DNA of 64,000 bases, from NCBI RefSeq assembly GCF_900108345.1, contig NZ_FNVV01000012.1, forward strand, positions 248,001-312,000, read 5' to 3'. Positions 46,744 to 56,005 of this stretch are shown in pieces. A model generated the notes under the pieces. The model searched no databases and had not been told where the DNA came from. It saw nothing but the letters and a program-made list of their open reading frames with translations. This stretch comes from Bacteroides ndongoniae (GTDB taxonomy: Bacteria; Bacteroidota; Bacteroidia; Bacteroidales; Bacteroidaceae). Position numbers and translations under genes: made by a program. Position 1 is the stretch's first letter. Each line of letters starts with the position of its first letter.

Positions 46744-49700
46744 TTAACGTAAAGGAGATGTAATCTGTCGCTTTTTCTTCATAGCATCACGCCAAGTACC
46801 TTTTATCTTCACTGGTGGACGATGAGATTTCTTCCATTTATCTATCTGATCTTCAGTCGGCTGTTTCTGTAAACCACGCGTCGTGGCCGCATTGCGATTA
46901 ATGGCATCGTATTGTACAAAGTCTTCATAATTATATGTCCAACTCTCACCTTCGGAAAGGGTCATTATTGCTTTATAAATAGCTTCACGACTAGGAGCAT
47001 TAAATGGCGCATCATTATAACGCATCATACTGTTTTCCGTCGGACGATAAGCACCGTACCCATAAAGATAAGCCCCCTCATAGAGTCCCAATTCCTCCCC
47101 TGCATAACGACTGTCCTTTAAGAAATGTGCCCACTTAACGGTGGTAACATCATTGCGCCAATCCACATTGGCACCCCAACCCCAGTTATGCCACACTTCA
47201 TCAAGTTCATTTTGGTTTTCTTGAGGCAATGTCAGTTGTTCGTTACCGAATTCTACGTATTCATCTAATAATTTAGCAAATCCATGTCCTCCTATTTCAT
47301 GTAGCAAAATATTTGTTTCATCATCAGGTATATAAGCTATAAAACTACCATCAACATACATCGTTGTAAATGCACGCCAACAATCTTTTGGACCGTATAT
47401 GACACCTATCATAAGCTGCTCCTTATTTATTTCTGAAATCTTAGATGCATATTCAAAACATAATTTATTATTTTCCTTAATTCTAAATTCTGCCTCAGGA
47501 GTTAAAACATTATTAGGTGATACAACTTTCACGCCATAAATATTAAATCTGTTACGCAGACTTTTATAAGGCTCAACAGAAAACAATTTTTCCATATCTT
47601 CTCGCACCCTTTGTTCAAAATAGCCATCAGGTTCCAATTCTTTATCAACAAATCCATCGCCTAAAAAGACAAGATCGATCCCTTTTCCAACAGAAGCTTT
47701 TTGCAAAACGAACACCTCGCCATCACGAGAATAATCTGTTGATGTATAAAGATCATCAAAATCAAAATCAGGATGTTCTTCAGGTTCTCCTAATCTTTCT
47801 CTTAAAATATTTTCTACCTGCTGATCGTACCATGAAAAATCAATATTATAATCTACAAACGTATAATAAATAAGGTTACCATATGAATCATAAATGTAAA
47901 TACCTGGATAAAAATAAATTCCAAACACTGGTTCATATTTCCAATAATAGACGTCATGATACAGACCTTCTGTAAATAGAATATCACTTGGCAAATTTTG
48001 AGGATAAAATTTTTGAAACCACTCATTTCTATTTTTTAACCAAAAATTATATATAGTAGATAATCCTTTATTGTGATAATCCAAATGCATATTGATTCTA
48101 TTCTTAGTCAAATCTATTACATCGATTTGACCAGCAATACAATAGACAAGTGTCAATTTATTCTTCTTGAACAAATCCTGAGATAGTATTTCGCCATCAT
48201 AAGCACAAGTTTCTGGATCCAGAATACGTACATCAACTGCATCCCGAAATGATAAATTATAAGATTCTGTTTTTAAAGAATTTCCTTTATAAGGAATCTG
48301 TGGAATAATATACCATCCAAATTCATTCCATTTAGAATGATTTAAAACATGGATTGGAATATTTCCATAAATATTATTCAAAGTAAGATCGAGACCTAAA
48401 TCTTTAGTATAATCATTTTGTAAATTGCAAGAATCCATCAAAAGGGAAAATTCTTCGGGTAAACTCCCCACTAAACCATTTTTGGGGAGATAAAGAGATA
48501 CTACATAATCTTTCTTTATTCGTTCCAAATCACCATAACAATGATTCACTCCATACCATTCATAAATAGGTTTGTCGCTACACCAATTAGTATTATTATA
48601 CCAATTATCTCCATTTGTTGCCTTGTATAATGCAATCAATGCTTCTCTGTGCCTTTTAGCCCAATAATCATTACCTTGAAAAACCTTTATTTTCTGTTTC
48701 AACCCTTTATAAGAAATAATAATTTCACCCTCACGGTTATTATCTGTCATATTCGCTGCAATATTGAAACTCAATGGCTTCTCTACCAATCCACGAGTAG
48801 TCACCTGCTGAATCCAATCAACTGAAGTTTCTACTGTGAAATCAACGTTAGTATTCACAGAGAAATCCAGTCTGTCGCCTTCAGAAGCAACTGTATACTC
48901 ACTCTGTGCAACAATAATCGCATCCTTTTGCACCTGAGTAATGACTACTTTCTCCTCAATATTATTCTCCTTATTAATAAAGGAAATCTCTGCCGACCGT
49001 GTATCGTAAGTATCGTTCGGCGAAATAACAAAGTAGTGTGTATAAGAAGAAACGGCTCGGGTAGACGCTTCCGTAATCCACTGTACTTCGGGCATTACGA
49101 CCTCATACGATACATTGCTTTTCAATTCCACTTGAATGGTTTCACCATCGGAAGCCACTGTATATTCTTTTTGCGAGAGCAAAATAGAAGGATCACTACC
49201 TGCCTGGTAAACAGTCACCTTTTCCGTAAGTTCACCACCCCGAAGCGTAATGACTGCCTGCCGTGTTTCAGTATCCGTGTTCTCTGAGGCCTGAAAATTC
49301 AACGTTGACGTAGTCAGGCCACGGGTAGAAGAAGAAGCAACCGTCAACCACTCTCTGGCTGCCTCTTCTATCTCATAACTGACATCCACATTCACTTGCA
49401 ACTCAATACCGAATGTACCACCTATTGCCTCCATTTCTACCTTGTTAGAAGTTACCAGCAAGGCATCTTTTTGTTTTTGGGTAAGAGTAACGGTTTTCTG
49501 TACATTTCCACAACTCAAAACAATAGCCGCATTCCGTTCGTCGTAAGTATCATTGGGCTGGGTAGTAATCTGAAGGGTAACAGTACCCGCTCCTCCCTGT
49601 GTGGGTGAAACGCTTAACCAGTCAATTGCACGAGTTACGGCACTCACACTCGCCGTCCAGTCATCCGAGGCTGTAAAGGTCAATGTAGAAGTGCCTCCTT

Positions 49701-49857
49701 CTACGCTTACCACAGGTTTCAGATCAGTTTCACTGCCAAACTCAATGGAAGGTTCAGGAGTTTCAGGAGCAGGTTCACTCTTATCGTCACTACAACCCGT
49801 CAAGGCAAAAACAATCACAAAAAGCAGCCATGCCGCATAGTTGAAAATAGTCTTCAT
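46744..49857 (-). CDS. BACON-domain lipoprotein with M64 (IgA peptidase-like) domain
   Basis: A protein of 1037 residues: lipoprotein signal (LLFVIVFALTGC), four BACON domains in tandem (about 35-380, each ending in a KVTITQ-like strand such as TVTLTQKQKDALL), a leucine-rich-repeat-like linker (about 400-500) and a C-terminal M64 metallopeptidase with LLHEIGGHGFAKLLDEY (zinc His, Glu, His; later Asp/Glu ligand) at about residue 850. BACON domains bind glycans or mucin; the M64 family includes the IgA-cleaving protease of Clostridium ramosum. It is probably displayed on the surface and acts on host glycoproteins. The LRR/M64 part is visibly more A+T-rich than the BACON part. Confidence 0.88.
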   Translation of the reverse strand: MKTIFNYAAWLLFVIVFALTGCSDDKSEPAPETPEPSIEFGSETDLKPVVSVEGGTSTLTFTASDDWTASVSAVTRAIDWLSVSPTQGGAGTVTLQITTQPNDTYDERNAAIVLSCGNVQKTVTLTQKQKDALLVTSNKVEMEAIGGTFGIELQVNVDVSYEIEEAAREWLTVASSSTRGLTTSTLNFQASENTDTETRQAVITLRGGELTEKVTVYQAGSDPSILLSQKEYTVASDGETIQVELKSNVSYEVVMPEVQWITEASTRAVSSYTHYFVISPNDTYDTRSAEISFINKENNIEEKVVITQVQKDAIIVAQSEYTVASEGDRLDFSVNTNVDFTVETSVDWIQQVTTRGLVEKPLSFNIAANMTDNNREGEIIISYKGLKQKIKVFQGNDYWAKRHREALIALYKATNGDNWYNNTNWCSDKPIYEWYGVNHCYGDLERIKKDYVVSLYLPKNGLVGSLPEEFSLLMDSCNLQNDYTKDLGLDLTLNNIYGNIPIHVLNHSKWNEFGWYIIPQIPYKGNSLKTESYNLSFRDAVDVRILDPETCAYDGEILSQDLFKKNKLTLVYCIAGQIDVIDLTKNRINMHLDYHNKGLSTIYNFWLKNRNEWFQKFYPQNLPSDILFTEGLYHDVYYWKYEPVFGIYFYPGIYIYDSYGNLIYYTFVDYNIDFSWYDQQVENILRERLGEPEEHPDFDFDDLYTSTDYSRDGEVFVLQKASVGKGIDLVFLGDGFVDKELEPDGYFEQRVREDMEKLFSVEPYKSLRNRFNIYGVKVVSPNNVLTPEAEFRIKENNKLCFEYASKISEINKEQLMIGVIYGPKDCWRAFTTMYVDGSFIAYIPDDETNILLHEIGGHGFAKLLDEYVEFGNEQLTLPQENQNELDEVWHNWGWGANVDWRNDVTTVKWAHFLKDSRYAGEELGLYEGAYLYGYGAYRPTENSMMRYNDAPFNAPSREAIYKAIMTLSEGESWTYNYEDFVQYDAINRNAATTRGLQKQPTEDQIDKWKKSHRPPVKIKGTWRDAMKKKRQITSPLR

Positions 49858-50266
49858 ATAGATACGTATTAATTCATAGTTTATCCCATAAAAACATGAT
49901 TTGTGGTGATGCCTTTCTTTCCTTTATGGGGAAAATGGCATCACCAACAAAACAAACCTAACCAGTATATTTACTTTTCTTACAGTCCCAGCTTCTTTTT
50001 CATTTCATCGTTCCACTATTTCCGACAAAACCGGTAGCAAAACTCTTTCACTTCTTTATCTGCAAATAAACAACTTTTTCACATTTCTTTTTGTCACCGA
50101 AAACAGTGATTTTACAAGCAAGATGCATTTTTTGAAAAATAAAAGAATGCCTTTTACATCATTATACTAGCCTCAATCAACAACAATATGCCAAAGGCAC
50201 ACCGCATCTACCGCCAAGTCACTTCAATTCCTCAATCATTCTTTTCTTTCTTCATAACAAAACCCC

Positions 50267-50274
50267 TATCTTTG
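50267..50274 (+). promoter_or_regulatory. -7 box of the histidine kinase gene
   Basis: TATCTTTG at 50267-50274, followed by CGACAG, 23 bases before the ATG. The gap 49858-50266 holds A+T-rich sequence with no other clear signal. Confidence 0.55.
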
Positions 50275-50297
50275 CGACAGAAATACACCATACTACC

Positions 50298-52208
50298 ATG
50301 AATAGAGTTTTATTTCTCCTTTACATTGCCTTAATGACTGTAGCCAGCCTACGCGCAGAAGACATCCCTACCGACACACTGCTGATGGACTTCTACGAAC
50401 GGGCCGCCAACCTGATGGGCGAAGGATATTACAAGGAAGCACAACGCAGTTTCGACAGTGCCTTTGCCGTCAAAGGAGTCGAACAATCGCCCGTCTATCC
50501 GATACTGCTGAATGAACAGGCTACTTTATTGATATATGTAGGAAAGAACGAGGAAGCCTTCGAAATGAAAAAGAGTGTGCTTCCCTACCTGCCTCAAACA
50601 GCCGATTTAGAGAAGCACATCAGCGTATACAACGACTTGGCCATCCTCTACCGCCAGCGGCACATGAGCGATTCTACCATCTATTATTACAACAAAGCAC
50701 TCGAAGCAGCCCTGAAATACAAAGACGAAAGCTGGATCACACATATTTATAATAATGTATCGGTGTTCTATTTCAACATCCGGCAACTAAACGAAGCCGA
50801 GAAGTACAACGAATTGGCCATCCAGCACGTATCCAAAACCGATGACGCTTACGTCAACTTTTCGGCCTGGCAACTTGGAGCCGGTATCAAAGCCGAACTG
50901 AACAAAATAGAGAAAGCCGAACAATTCATCCGCAAAGCCTGGCAGATAGCCTGCAACGCCGGCGAGAATGCCGCAAGCCTGAAGATAAGGTGCATGCCCT
51001 CAATATTAAGGGTATTCGAACGTCAGGAAAAGCCCGACTCCGTAGACTACTACCTGCAAATGGGCAACCGGCTGCTGGCCGACATCCCTGCCAACTCCGT
51101 TCCTGCCATCGGATTCATACAGGTGCGTGCCTCGACCGAAATGAACAGAAAAAACTACAGCAAAGCCCTGAACGACTTGTTGTGGCTGCGGAACAGAAAT
51201 ATAGGAAGCGAACCCAAAACCCTGCTCACACAGATAGCACAATGCTACGACGCCACCGGAAACCATCAACTGGCCTACGCTTACATGGATAGCGCACGCA
51301 TGTGGACCGACACCCTGGCACAGCACAATCTGACGCAACAGATGGCCGAGTTCAACGTAAAGTATCAGACACAGGAAAAAGAGCTGCAAATAGCCCACCT
51401 GCAACAGGAAAAACTGGAGCACGAAACCTTCTTGCTGAAAATCACCGTGGCAGCAGGGTGCCTGCTGACCCTGGCCTTCATAGCCCTGCTGATACTGTAT
51501 TACAAAAAACAGATAGCCGACAAAAAAATAGAACTGCTGAAGCAGGAAAACGAACTGAACTCGGCCAAACGCTACATCGAAGGTCTGGAAGCCGAATGCA
51601 AATATTTTGCCAAAGAACTGCACGACGGTATTGCCAACGATCTGCTGGGACTGCAAATGAAGATAGAAAGCTCTGCTACAGCCGATAACCTCCAGAAACT
51701 GGGTAGTTTCGTAAGTCAACTGAGGAACAACGTACGCAACATTTCGCACGAACTGATGCCGCCCGAATTCGATCAGCTCAGTCTGGACGAGATACTCGGC
51801 CATTATGCTGCCAGCCTGACCGAGAACACTGGCAGGCACATTGCGTACACACCGACCGCCGGCAATGCATCGCGCCTCATCCCCAACCGCACGGCCTACG
51901 AACTGTACCGCATCGTTCAGGAACTGACCATGAACGCCGTCAAGCATACCGATGCCAGCCGCATAGACATCAACTTGCAAGCGGAAAGCCGGACAAGATA
52001 TACCTTGCGGATAACCGACAACGGCACTCCGTACACAAGCCAATCGCCCCACAACGGCAGAGGAATAGGGCTGCGCACGGTAGACGACCGCATCAAGGCC
52101 ATCCATGCACAAGTCAGCCAACAGGCATCGGACGGAAACAACTGTTTTACCTTACAACTGGAAATACCACAAAATGAACAAGAAGAAATACAAACTACTG
52201 GTCGTTGA
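50298..52208 (+). CDS. TPR-containing sensor histidine kinase (NarL-type)
   Basis: A protein of 636 residues: signal peptide, a periplasmic part with tetratricopeptide repeats (about 30-350), a membrane helix (LKITVAAGCLLTLAFIALLILYY, about 380-402), a coiled linker, the HisKA_3 box KELHDGIANDLLG (His about 442) and a HATPase_c domain (NAVKHTDAS, DNGTPY, GRGIGLRTVDDRI). It senses something through protein-like repeats and phosphorylates the response regulator that overlaps its 3' end by 35 bases. Confidence 0.9.
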   Translation: MNRVLFLLYIALMTVASLRAEDIPTDTLLMDFYERAANLMGEGYYKEAQRSFDSAFAVKGVEQSPVYPILLNEQATLLIYVGKNEEAFEMKKSVLPYLPQTADLEKHISVYNDLAILYRQRHMSDSTIYYYNKALEAALKYKDESWITHIYNNVSVFYFNIRQLNEAEKYNELAIQHVSKTDDAYVNFSAWQLGAGIKAELNKIEKAEQFIRKAWQIACNAGENAASLKIRCMPSILRVFERQEKPDSVDYYLQMGNRLLADIPANSVPAIGFIQVRASTEMNRKNYSKALNDLLWLRNRNIGSEPKTLLTQIAQCYDATGNHQLAYAYMDSARMWTDTLAQHNLTQQMAEFNVKYQTQEKELQIAHLQQEKLEHETFLLKITVAAGCLLTLAFIALLILYYKKQIADKKIELLKQENELNSAKRYIEGLEAECKYFAKELHDGIANDLLGLQMKIESSATADNLQKLGSFVSQLRNNVRNISHELMPPEFDQLSLDEILGHYAASLTENTGRHIAYTPTAGNASRLIPNRTAYELYRIVQELTMNAVKHTDASRIDINLQAESRTRYTLRITDNGTPYTSQSPHNGRGIGLRTVDDRIKAIHAQVSQQASDGNNCFTLQLEIPQNEQEEIQTTGR

Positions 52209-52800
52209 CGACCATCCCATCGTAGCGGAAGGGATCGTAGCCCTGGCATCGCGACAGGAAAACGTAGTATGCAAAAGTGCCGACTGCCTCGAAGAGCTGA
52301 AACAGGCTGCCAGCAACGAGCGTTTCGACCTTTGCATCATCGACTTGGAACTGCCCGGCAGCAACGGATTTAAGGCCGTCGAGTACCTGCACAGCCAGAT
52401 GCCCGAATGCCGTATACTGATCTACACCATGCACGAAGAACCGTGGACCGTTGCCCAACTTTCCGATGTAGACATCGACGGAGCCGTCTCGAAGAATGAC
52501 AGCATTGGCGAACTGGACACCGCCATCCGGCAAATCAGGGAAGGCGAACGTTACTTCAGCCATGCGTTTGCCGAACTGAAACAGGACGATCCGAAGCACG
52601 ACATACATAAGGTGCCTGTACTGTCGAAACGCGAGAAAGAAGTACTCACCTATCTCTCACAAGGACTCAGCACGGCACAGATAGCCCAGATGCTGTTTCT
52701 GAGCGTCAACACGGTGCAGACCTACCGCAAACGCCTGCTCGAAAAGCTGGAAGCTAAAAACGTGGCCGAGCTGGTGTGCAAAGGGAAGACACTTTTCTGA
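52174..52800 (+). CDS. LuxR-family response regulator
   Basis: A protein of 208 residues from ATG 52174 (MNKKKYKLLVVDDHP), preferred over the upstream in-frame ATG because the receiver domain starts here. The phosphoacceptor Asp is in LCIIDLELPGSNG (about residue 57), and the GerE/LuxR HTH at the end is LSKREKEVLTYLSQGLS followed by TAQIAQMLFLSVNTVQTYRK. It is the partner of the kinase just upstream. The target genes are unknown. Confidence 0.92.
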   Translation: MNKKKYKLLVVDDHPIVAEGIVALASRQENVVCKSADCLEELKQAASNERFDLCIIDLELPGSNGFKAVEYLHSQMPECRILIYTMHEEPWTVAQLSDVDIDGAVSKNDSIGELDTAIRQIREGERYFSHAFAELKQDDPKHDIHKVPVLSKREKEVLTYLSQGLSTAQIAQMLFLSVNTVQTYRKRLLEKLEAKNVAELVCKGKTLF

Positions 52801-52809
52801 AAACAGAAA

Positions 52810-52845
52810 GGTGTGCCAAAATTAAGATTCTTAATTTGGCACACC
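52810..52845. terminator. Hairpin between convergent genes
   Basis: GGTGTGCCAAAATTAAG (52810-52826) pairs with CTTAATTTGGCACACC (52830-52845, one bulge) directly after the response regulator. No long T run follows, so it may be a weak or Rho-assisted terminator. Confidence 0.55.
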
Positions 52846-52895
52846 CTCGTTCTATCCAAGCACATCTTTGGGCAAGCACAAAGCTGCCTGTGCTT

Positions 52896-54131
52896 TTACT
52901 TTATTTCGACCTTCAGCGGATTGCGCAACCGCTGGGCAAAGTCGGCCATATACCGGTTCCAGGCTTCGGGTGTCTTGATGTCGGCTTTATCCCAGGCGAA
53001 ACCCCAGTAATAGACATACTCCGAACCGGGCTCGTAGTCGCTCACGGCCAGTACGTGTCCGTCGGCATTGTTACGCATCTTCTTTTCCTCGGGCGAGAAA
53101 AGCACGGTCTTCATCGATTTCACGTCGGCAGGGAAAGCCGCACCCATCAGTATCTTGCCGTTGTCCGGTCCGGTGGTAGGATCGACGTAAGTCATGTAGC
53201 CGCCCTCGGCCGAAGTAGTTACAGCTCCATCGGGCTCGTGAAGCACAATACCGGTAACGACGGGCATTGTCTCCTTCAGGCTGGTATACGAAACAGCCGT
53301 GCGGTTGAGGTGCGAACCTGCATCGAGTGTGATGACACGGGTTTCGACTACAGTCGTGTCGCCCTTCACGGTCAGCGGATTAAAATCTAACTTCACGGTG
53401 AAACGCAGCGGGCCGTTGTCCAGCACTTCGCCTGTCTTATAGCACCAGGGATAAATAATGGTATCGTTCACCATCAGCGCAGCCACTCCGGCACCCAGTG
53501 TGGGGCCTACGGCGTAGCAGTCCATGCCATAACCGTGGTCTACGTGGTAAGAGAAAGTCTTCACCAGTTCATCGGCGGCTTTCTTGTCGGTCTTGCGCAG
53601 TTCGTTCACCTTCTTCCACGATTCGGGATTCAACTCGCTGGCATAGAGGTCTTCCAGAATGGGTTCGGTAGTGTTGTACTTCGTAAAGAGGTCGTAACCG
53701 AAGCCTTTCTCGCCACGAGCCTGCAAGGCAGGACCGTAGGCACGGAAACCTACAAGGTCGTTCTCCCAGGCCATGTCGTCGGCACGTTCGGGATATTGGC
53801 GTCCGCAGGCCTTCACGTCTACTTCGGCGGGTGTACCCGGCTCGATGGTATAGGCGGCTGTTGCGCCCGAAGCTACTGTGACGGGGAAGATGAGTTTACC
53901 GTCGTAGGTAATCTGATAGGGTATTTGTTCACCTTCCTTGTCCAGCACGACAATCTGAGCCGTATCGGCCAGTTTCAGCAGGTCGGAAACTTCGCTCATC
54001 GACACTTCCACCATCTCGCCCGCACGTTCGGTGGCCAAGGGATTGGTTACGGTGACGGTCAATGCACTTTTATTTTCGGCACATGAAAGGCAAAGAAACG
54101 CCGACACGCACCACAGGAATATTTTTTTCAT
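52896..54131 (-). CDS. DUF4861-domain lipoprotein
   Basis: A protein of 411 residues from ATG 54131 (MKKIFLWCVSAFLCLSC, lipobox Cys about 17; a TTG six bases upstream is less likely). It is beta-rich, with Trp and Tyr in the middle and a WGFAWDKADIKTPEAW motif near the end, characteristic of DUF4861. Proteins of this family occur in pectin/rhamnogalacturonan utilization loci. The next gene upstream is KduD-like, which supports uronate metabolism. The activity is unknown. Confidence 0.75.
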   Translation of the reverse strand: MKKIFLWCVSAFLCLSCAENKSALTVTVTNPLATERAGEMVEVSMSEVSDLLKLADTAQIVVLDKEGEQIPYQITYDGKLIFPVTVASGATAAYTIEPGTPAEVDVKACGRQYPERADDMAWENDLVGFRAYGPALQARGEKGFGYDLFTKYNTTEPILEDLYASELNPESWKKVNELRKTDKKAADELVKTFSYHVDHGYGMDCYAVGPTLGAGVAALMVNDTIIYPWCYKTGEVLDNGPLRFTVKLDFNPLTVKGDTTVVETRVITLDAGSHLNRTAVSYTSLKETMPVVTGIVLHEPDGAVTTSAEGGYMTYVDPTTGPDNGKILMGAAFPADVKSMKTVLFSPEEKKMRNNADGHVLAVSDYEPGSEYVYYWGFAWDKADIKTPEAWNRYMADFAQRLRNPLKVEIK

Positions 54132-54204
54132 ACGCAATGTCTTTTTCGTTTAGCAAACAATGAGGCGGAGACGGGTTACAACTTCCGGTTGTGCCGTCGG
54201 TGCC

Positions 54205-54242
54205 TAAAAGAAAGAGGATGTGCCCACACAGGACACACCCTC
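54205..54242 (-). terminator. Terminator after the KduD-like gene
   Basis: On the minus strand GAGGGTGTG (54242-54234) pairs with CACATCCTC (54222-54214), followed by TTTCTTTT. It separates the SDR gene from the DUF4861 gene, so the two may have separate transcripts. Confidence 0.7.
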
Positions 54243-54263
54243 TGTTGTTTGTTGTTTCTTCGT

Positions 54264-55067
54264 TTATTTAGGCTGTTTGCCAATGTAAGCCAGGATACCG
54301 CCATCTACATAAAGGATGTGTCCGTTGACTGCATTCGAAGCTTCAGAAGCCAGGAATACGGCAGGACCAGTCAGTTCCTGCGGATCGAGCCAGCGGCCTG
54401 CAGGAGTCTTGGCGCAGATGAACGAATCGAACGGGTGACGGCTGCCATCGGGTTGCTTTTCGCGAAGCGGAGCTGTCTGCGGAGTAGCGATGTAACCCGG
54501 GCCGATACCATTACATTGGATGTTGTATTCGCCATATTCAGAGCAGATGTTGCGGGTCAGCATCTTCAAGCCACCCTTAGCTGCTGCGTAAGCCGATACG
54601 GTTTCGCGTCCCAGCTCGGACATCATAGAGCAGATGTTGATAATCTTACCGTGGCCTTTCTTCATCATGGCAGGCAGAACGGCCTTGGCTACGATGAAAG
54701 GAGCTGTCAGGTCGATGTCGATGACTTTGCGGAATTCGGAAGCTTCCATCTCGTGCATGGGCACGCGGCGGATGATGCCGGCATTGTTTACAAGGATGTC
54801 AATCGTACCTACTTCTTTTTCAATCTGGGCAACCATAGCCTGTACTGCAGGTTCGTCGGTAACGTCGCACACATAACCATGTACCTTGATACCCTTCTCA
54901 GCGTATGCGGCCAGACCTTTATTTACCAATTCCTGATTGATATCGTTGAAGCAAATAGTTGCACCTTGTTCTGCAAAAGCAGAAGCAATGGCAAAACCGA
55001 TACCGTAAGAAGCACCTGTAACGAGGGCTACTTTACCTTCCAATGAAAAATTCAAATACTGATTCAT
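54264..55067 (-). CDS. kduD: KduD-like short-chain dehydrogenase (gluconate 5-dehydrogenase family)
   Basis: A protein of 267 residues from ATG 55067 (MNQYLNFSLEGKVALVTGAS); the frame is open further upstream but without gene-like sequence. It has the SDR motifs TGASYGIG, NNAG (in VNNAGIIRR), catalytic Ser in NICSMMSELG and YAAAKGG (Tyr, Lys). C-terminal GPGYIATPQT and GRWLDPQELTGPAVFLASEAS fit KduD/IdnO-type enzymes that interconvert 2-keto-3-deoxygluconate forms. It belongs to uronate/pectin catabolism; KduI is not in the window. Confidence 0.8.
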   Translation of the reverse strand: MNQYLNFSLEGKVALVTGASYGIGFAIASAFAEQGATICFNDINQELVNKGLAAYAEKGIKVHGYVCDVTDEPAVQAMVAQIEKEVGTIDILVNNAGIIRRVPMHEMEASEFRKVIDIDLTAPFIVAKAVLPAMMKKGHGKIINICSMMSELGRETVSAYAAAKGGLKMLTRNICSEYGEYNIQCNGIGPGYIATPQTAPLREKQPDGSRHPFDSFICAKTPAGRWLDPQELTGPAVFLASEASNAVNGHILYVDGGILAYIGKQPK

Positions 55068-55512
55068 AATGATAAATATTAAGTTTAAGTAAACAAGTTC
55101 GTCTTGTTGCGTACACCGTTTGCGTACACAATGCAAATGTAGCAAAAGTAAACGAAGACTGTGCACAATTTCGTGCGAAAACTGTGCCAATATCGTACAA
55201 ATGGAGGAAAGTTTAACGATTAAGGAAGATAAGATACAATAAGTATCCCCCGGAAGGCGATGCCGGAAAATTCCCTGTCCGGAGGTAGATATACGGTCGG
55301 GAAACGGTTCGGAGCAGGTATACAATATGTCGCCGTTATGGCTGGCAGTAGCTCGTTCTGTCAGCAAAAACAGCATCCGGCTGCCACATCCTTTTTTCAT
55401 TATCGCCAAACTACGCATCGGGCAGTCAGAAACAAGTACGGATTTTGCATAAACATACGTCGGGGACAGCCCGATTTCACATATTTATGCCCGAAAAAGC
55501 CTGTCCGCCGCA

Positions 55513-55600
55513 CGAACAATGCTTGTGCCGTTCGGGCAGATTGCTTGTGCGGCTCGCGAACAATGCTTGTACGGCTCGGCCGGATTGCTTGTGGTGTTCG
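55513..55600 (+). repeat. Four 22-bp tandem units in an A-B-A-B order
   Basis: Units at 55513, 55535, 55557 and 55579, each exactly 22 bases. Units 1 and 3 start CGAACAATGCTTGT; units 2 and 4 contain AGATTGCTTGTG or GGATTGCTTGTGG. All end in G(T/C)TCG. They lie in the 938-base gap 55068-56005 between divergent genes. The A units hold a small dyad ACAA-TGC-TTGT. No spacers. The rest of the gap is A+T-rich on the right and unassigned on the left. Confidence 0.75.
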
Positions 55601-55851
55601 TCCAAACCGGCTGCAACGACGAAAAAATCCGTTTTTCGGACGAATTCAGGACGTTTTTTCTCTATTTCAATTGTAAACATTTCGCTACCCATCTAAGCAT
55701 CAGTCGAATACAGAAAATTGCTTTAAAATTTTCGGTCTTCCTGTCCGTCGGGTCGAAAAAACGCATTCTCGGCAAACAGAAAATACAAAGTGTCAAAACG
55801 ATATATGTTATACAACATGTGCCACACCCTTTTTCTTTTCTGTAATTGTCG

Positions 55852-55859
55852 TATCTTTG
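55852..55859 (+). promoter_or_regulatory. -7 box of the LRR lipoprotein gene; long leader
   Basis: TATCTTTG at 55852-55859. If used, the leader to ATG 56006 is about 140 bases, long for this region, and contains CCCGACGGCAGGAGGC-type short dyads but no riboswitch that I recognise. Confidence 0.5.
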
Positions 55860-56005
55860 CGCCCTCTCTCTCAAACCGGTTCCTCTCGCCCGACGGCAGG
55901 AGGCAACCTACATCCGTCATGCAACAAACTATGCCGCACCCTCTGCTCTGACGCTGTAGAGTGAACAATCCGTATTATCCATTCTCAACAACAACCAGAG
56001 CCATT

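Noticed and set aside
55513..55600. CRISPR array
   Set aside because: 22-bp units directly abut one another; no spacers and no cas genes.
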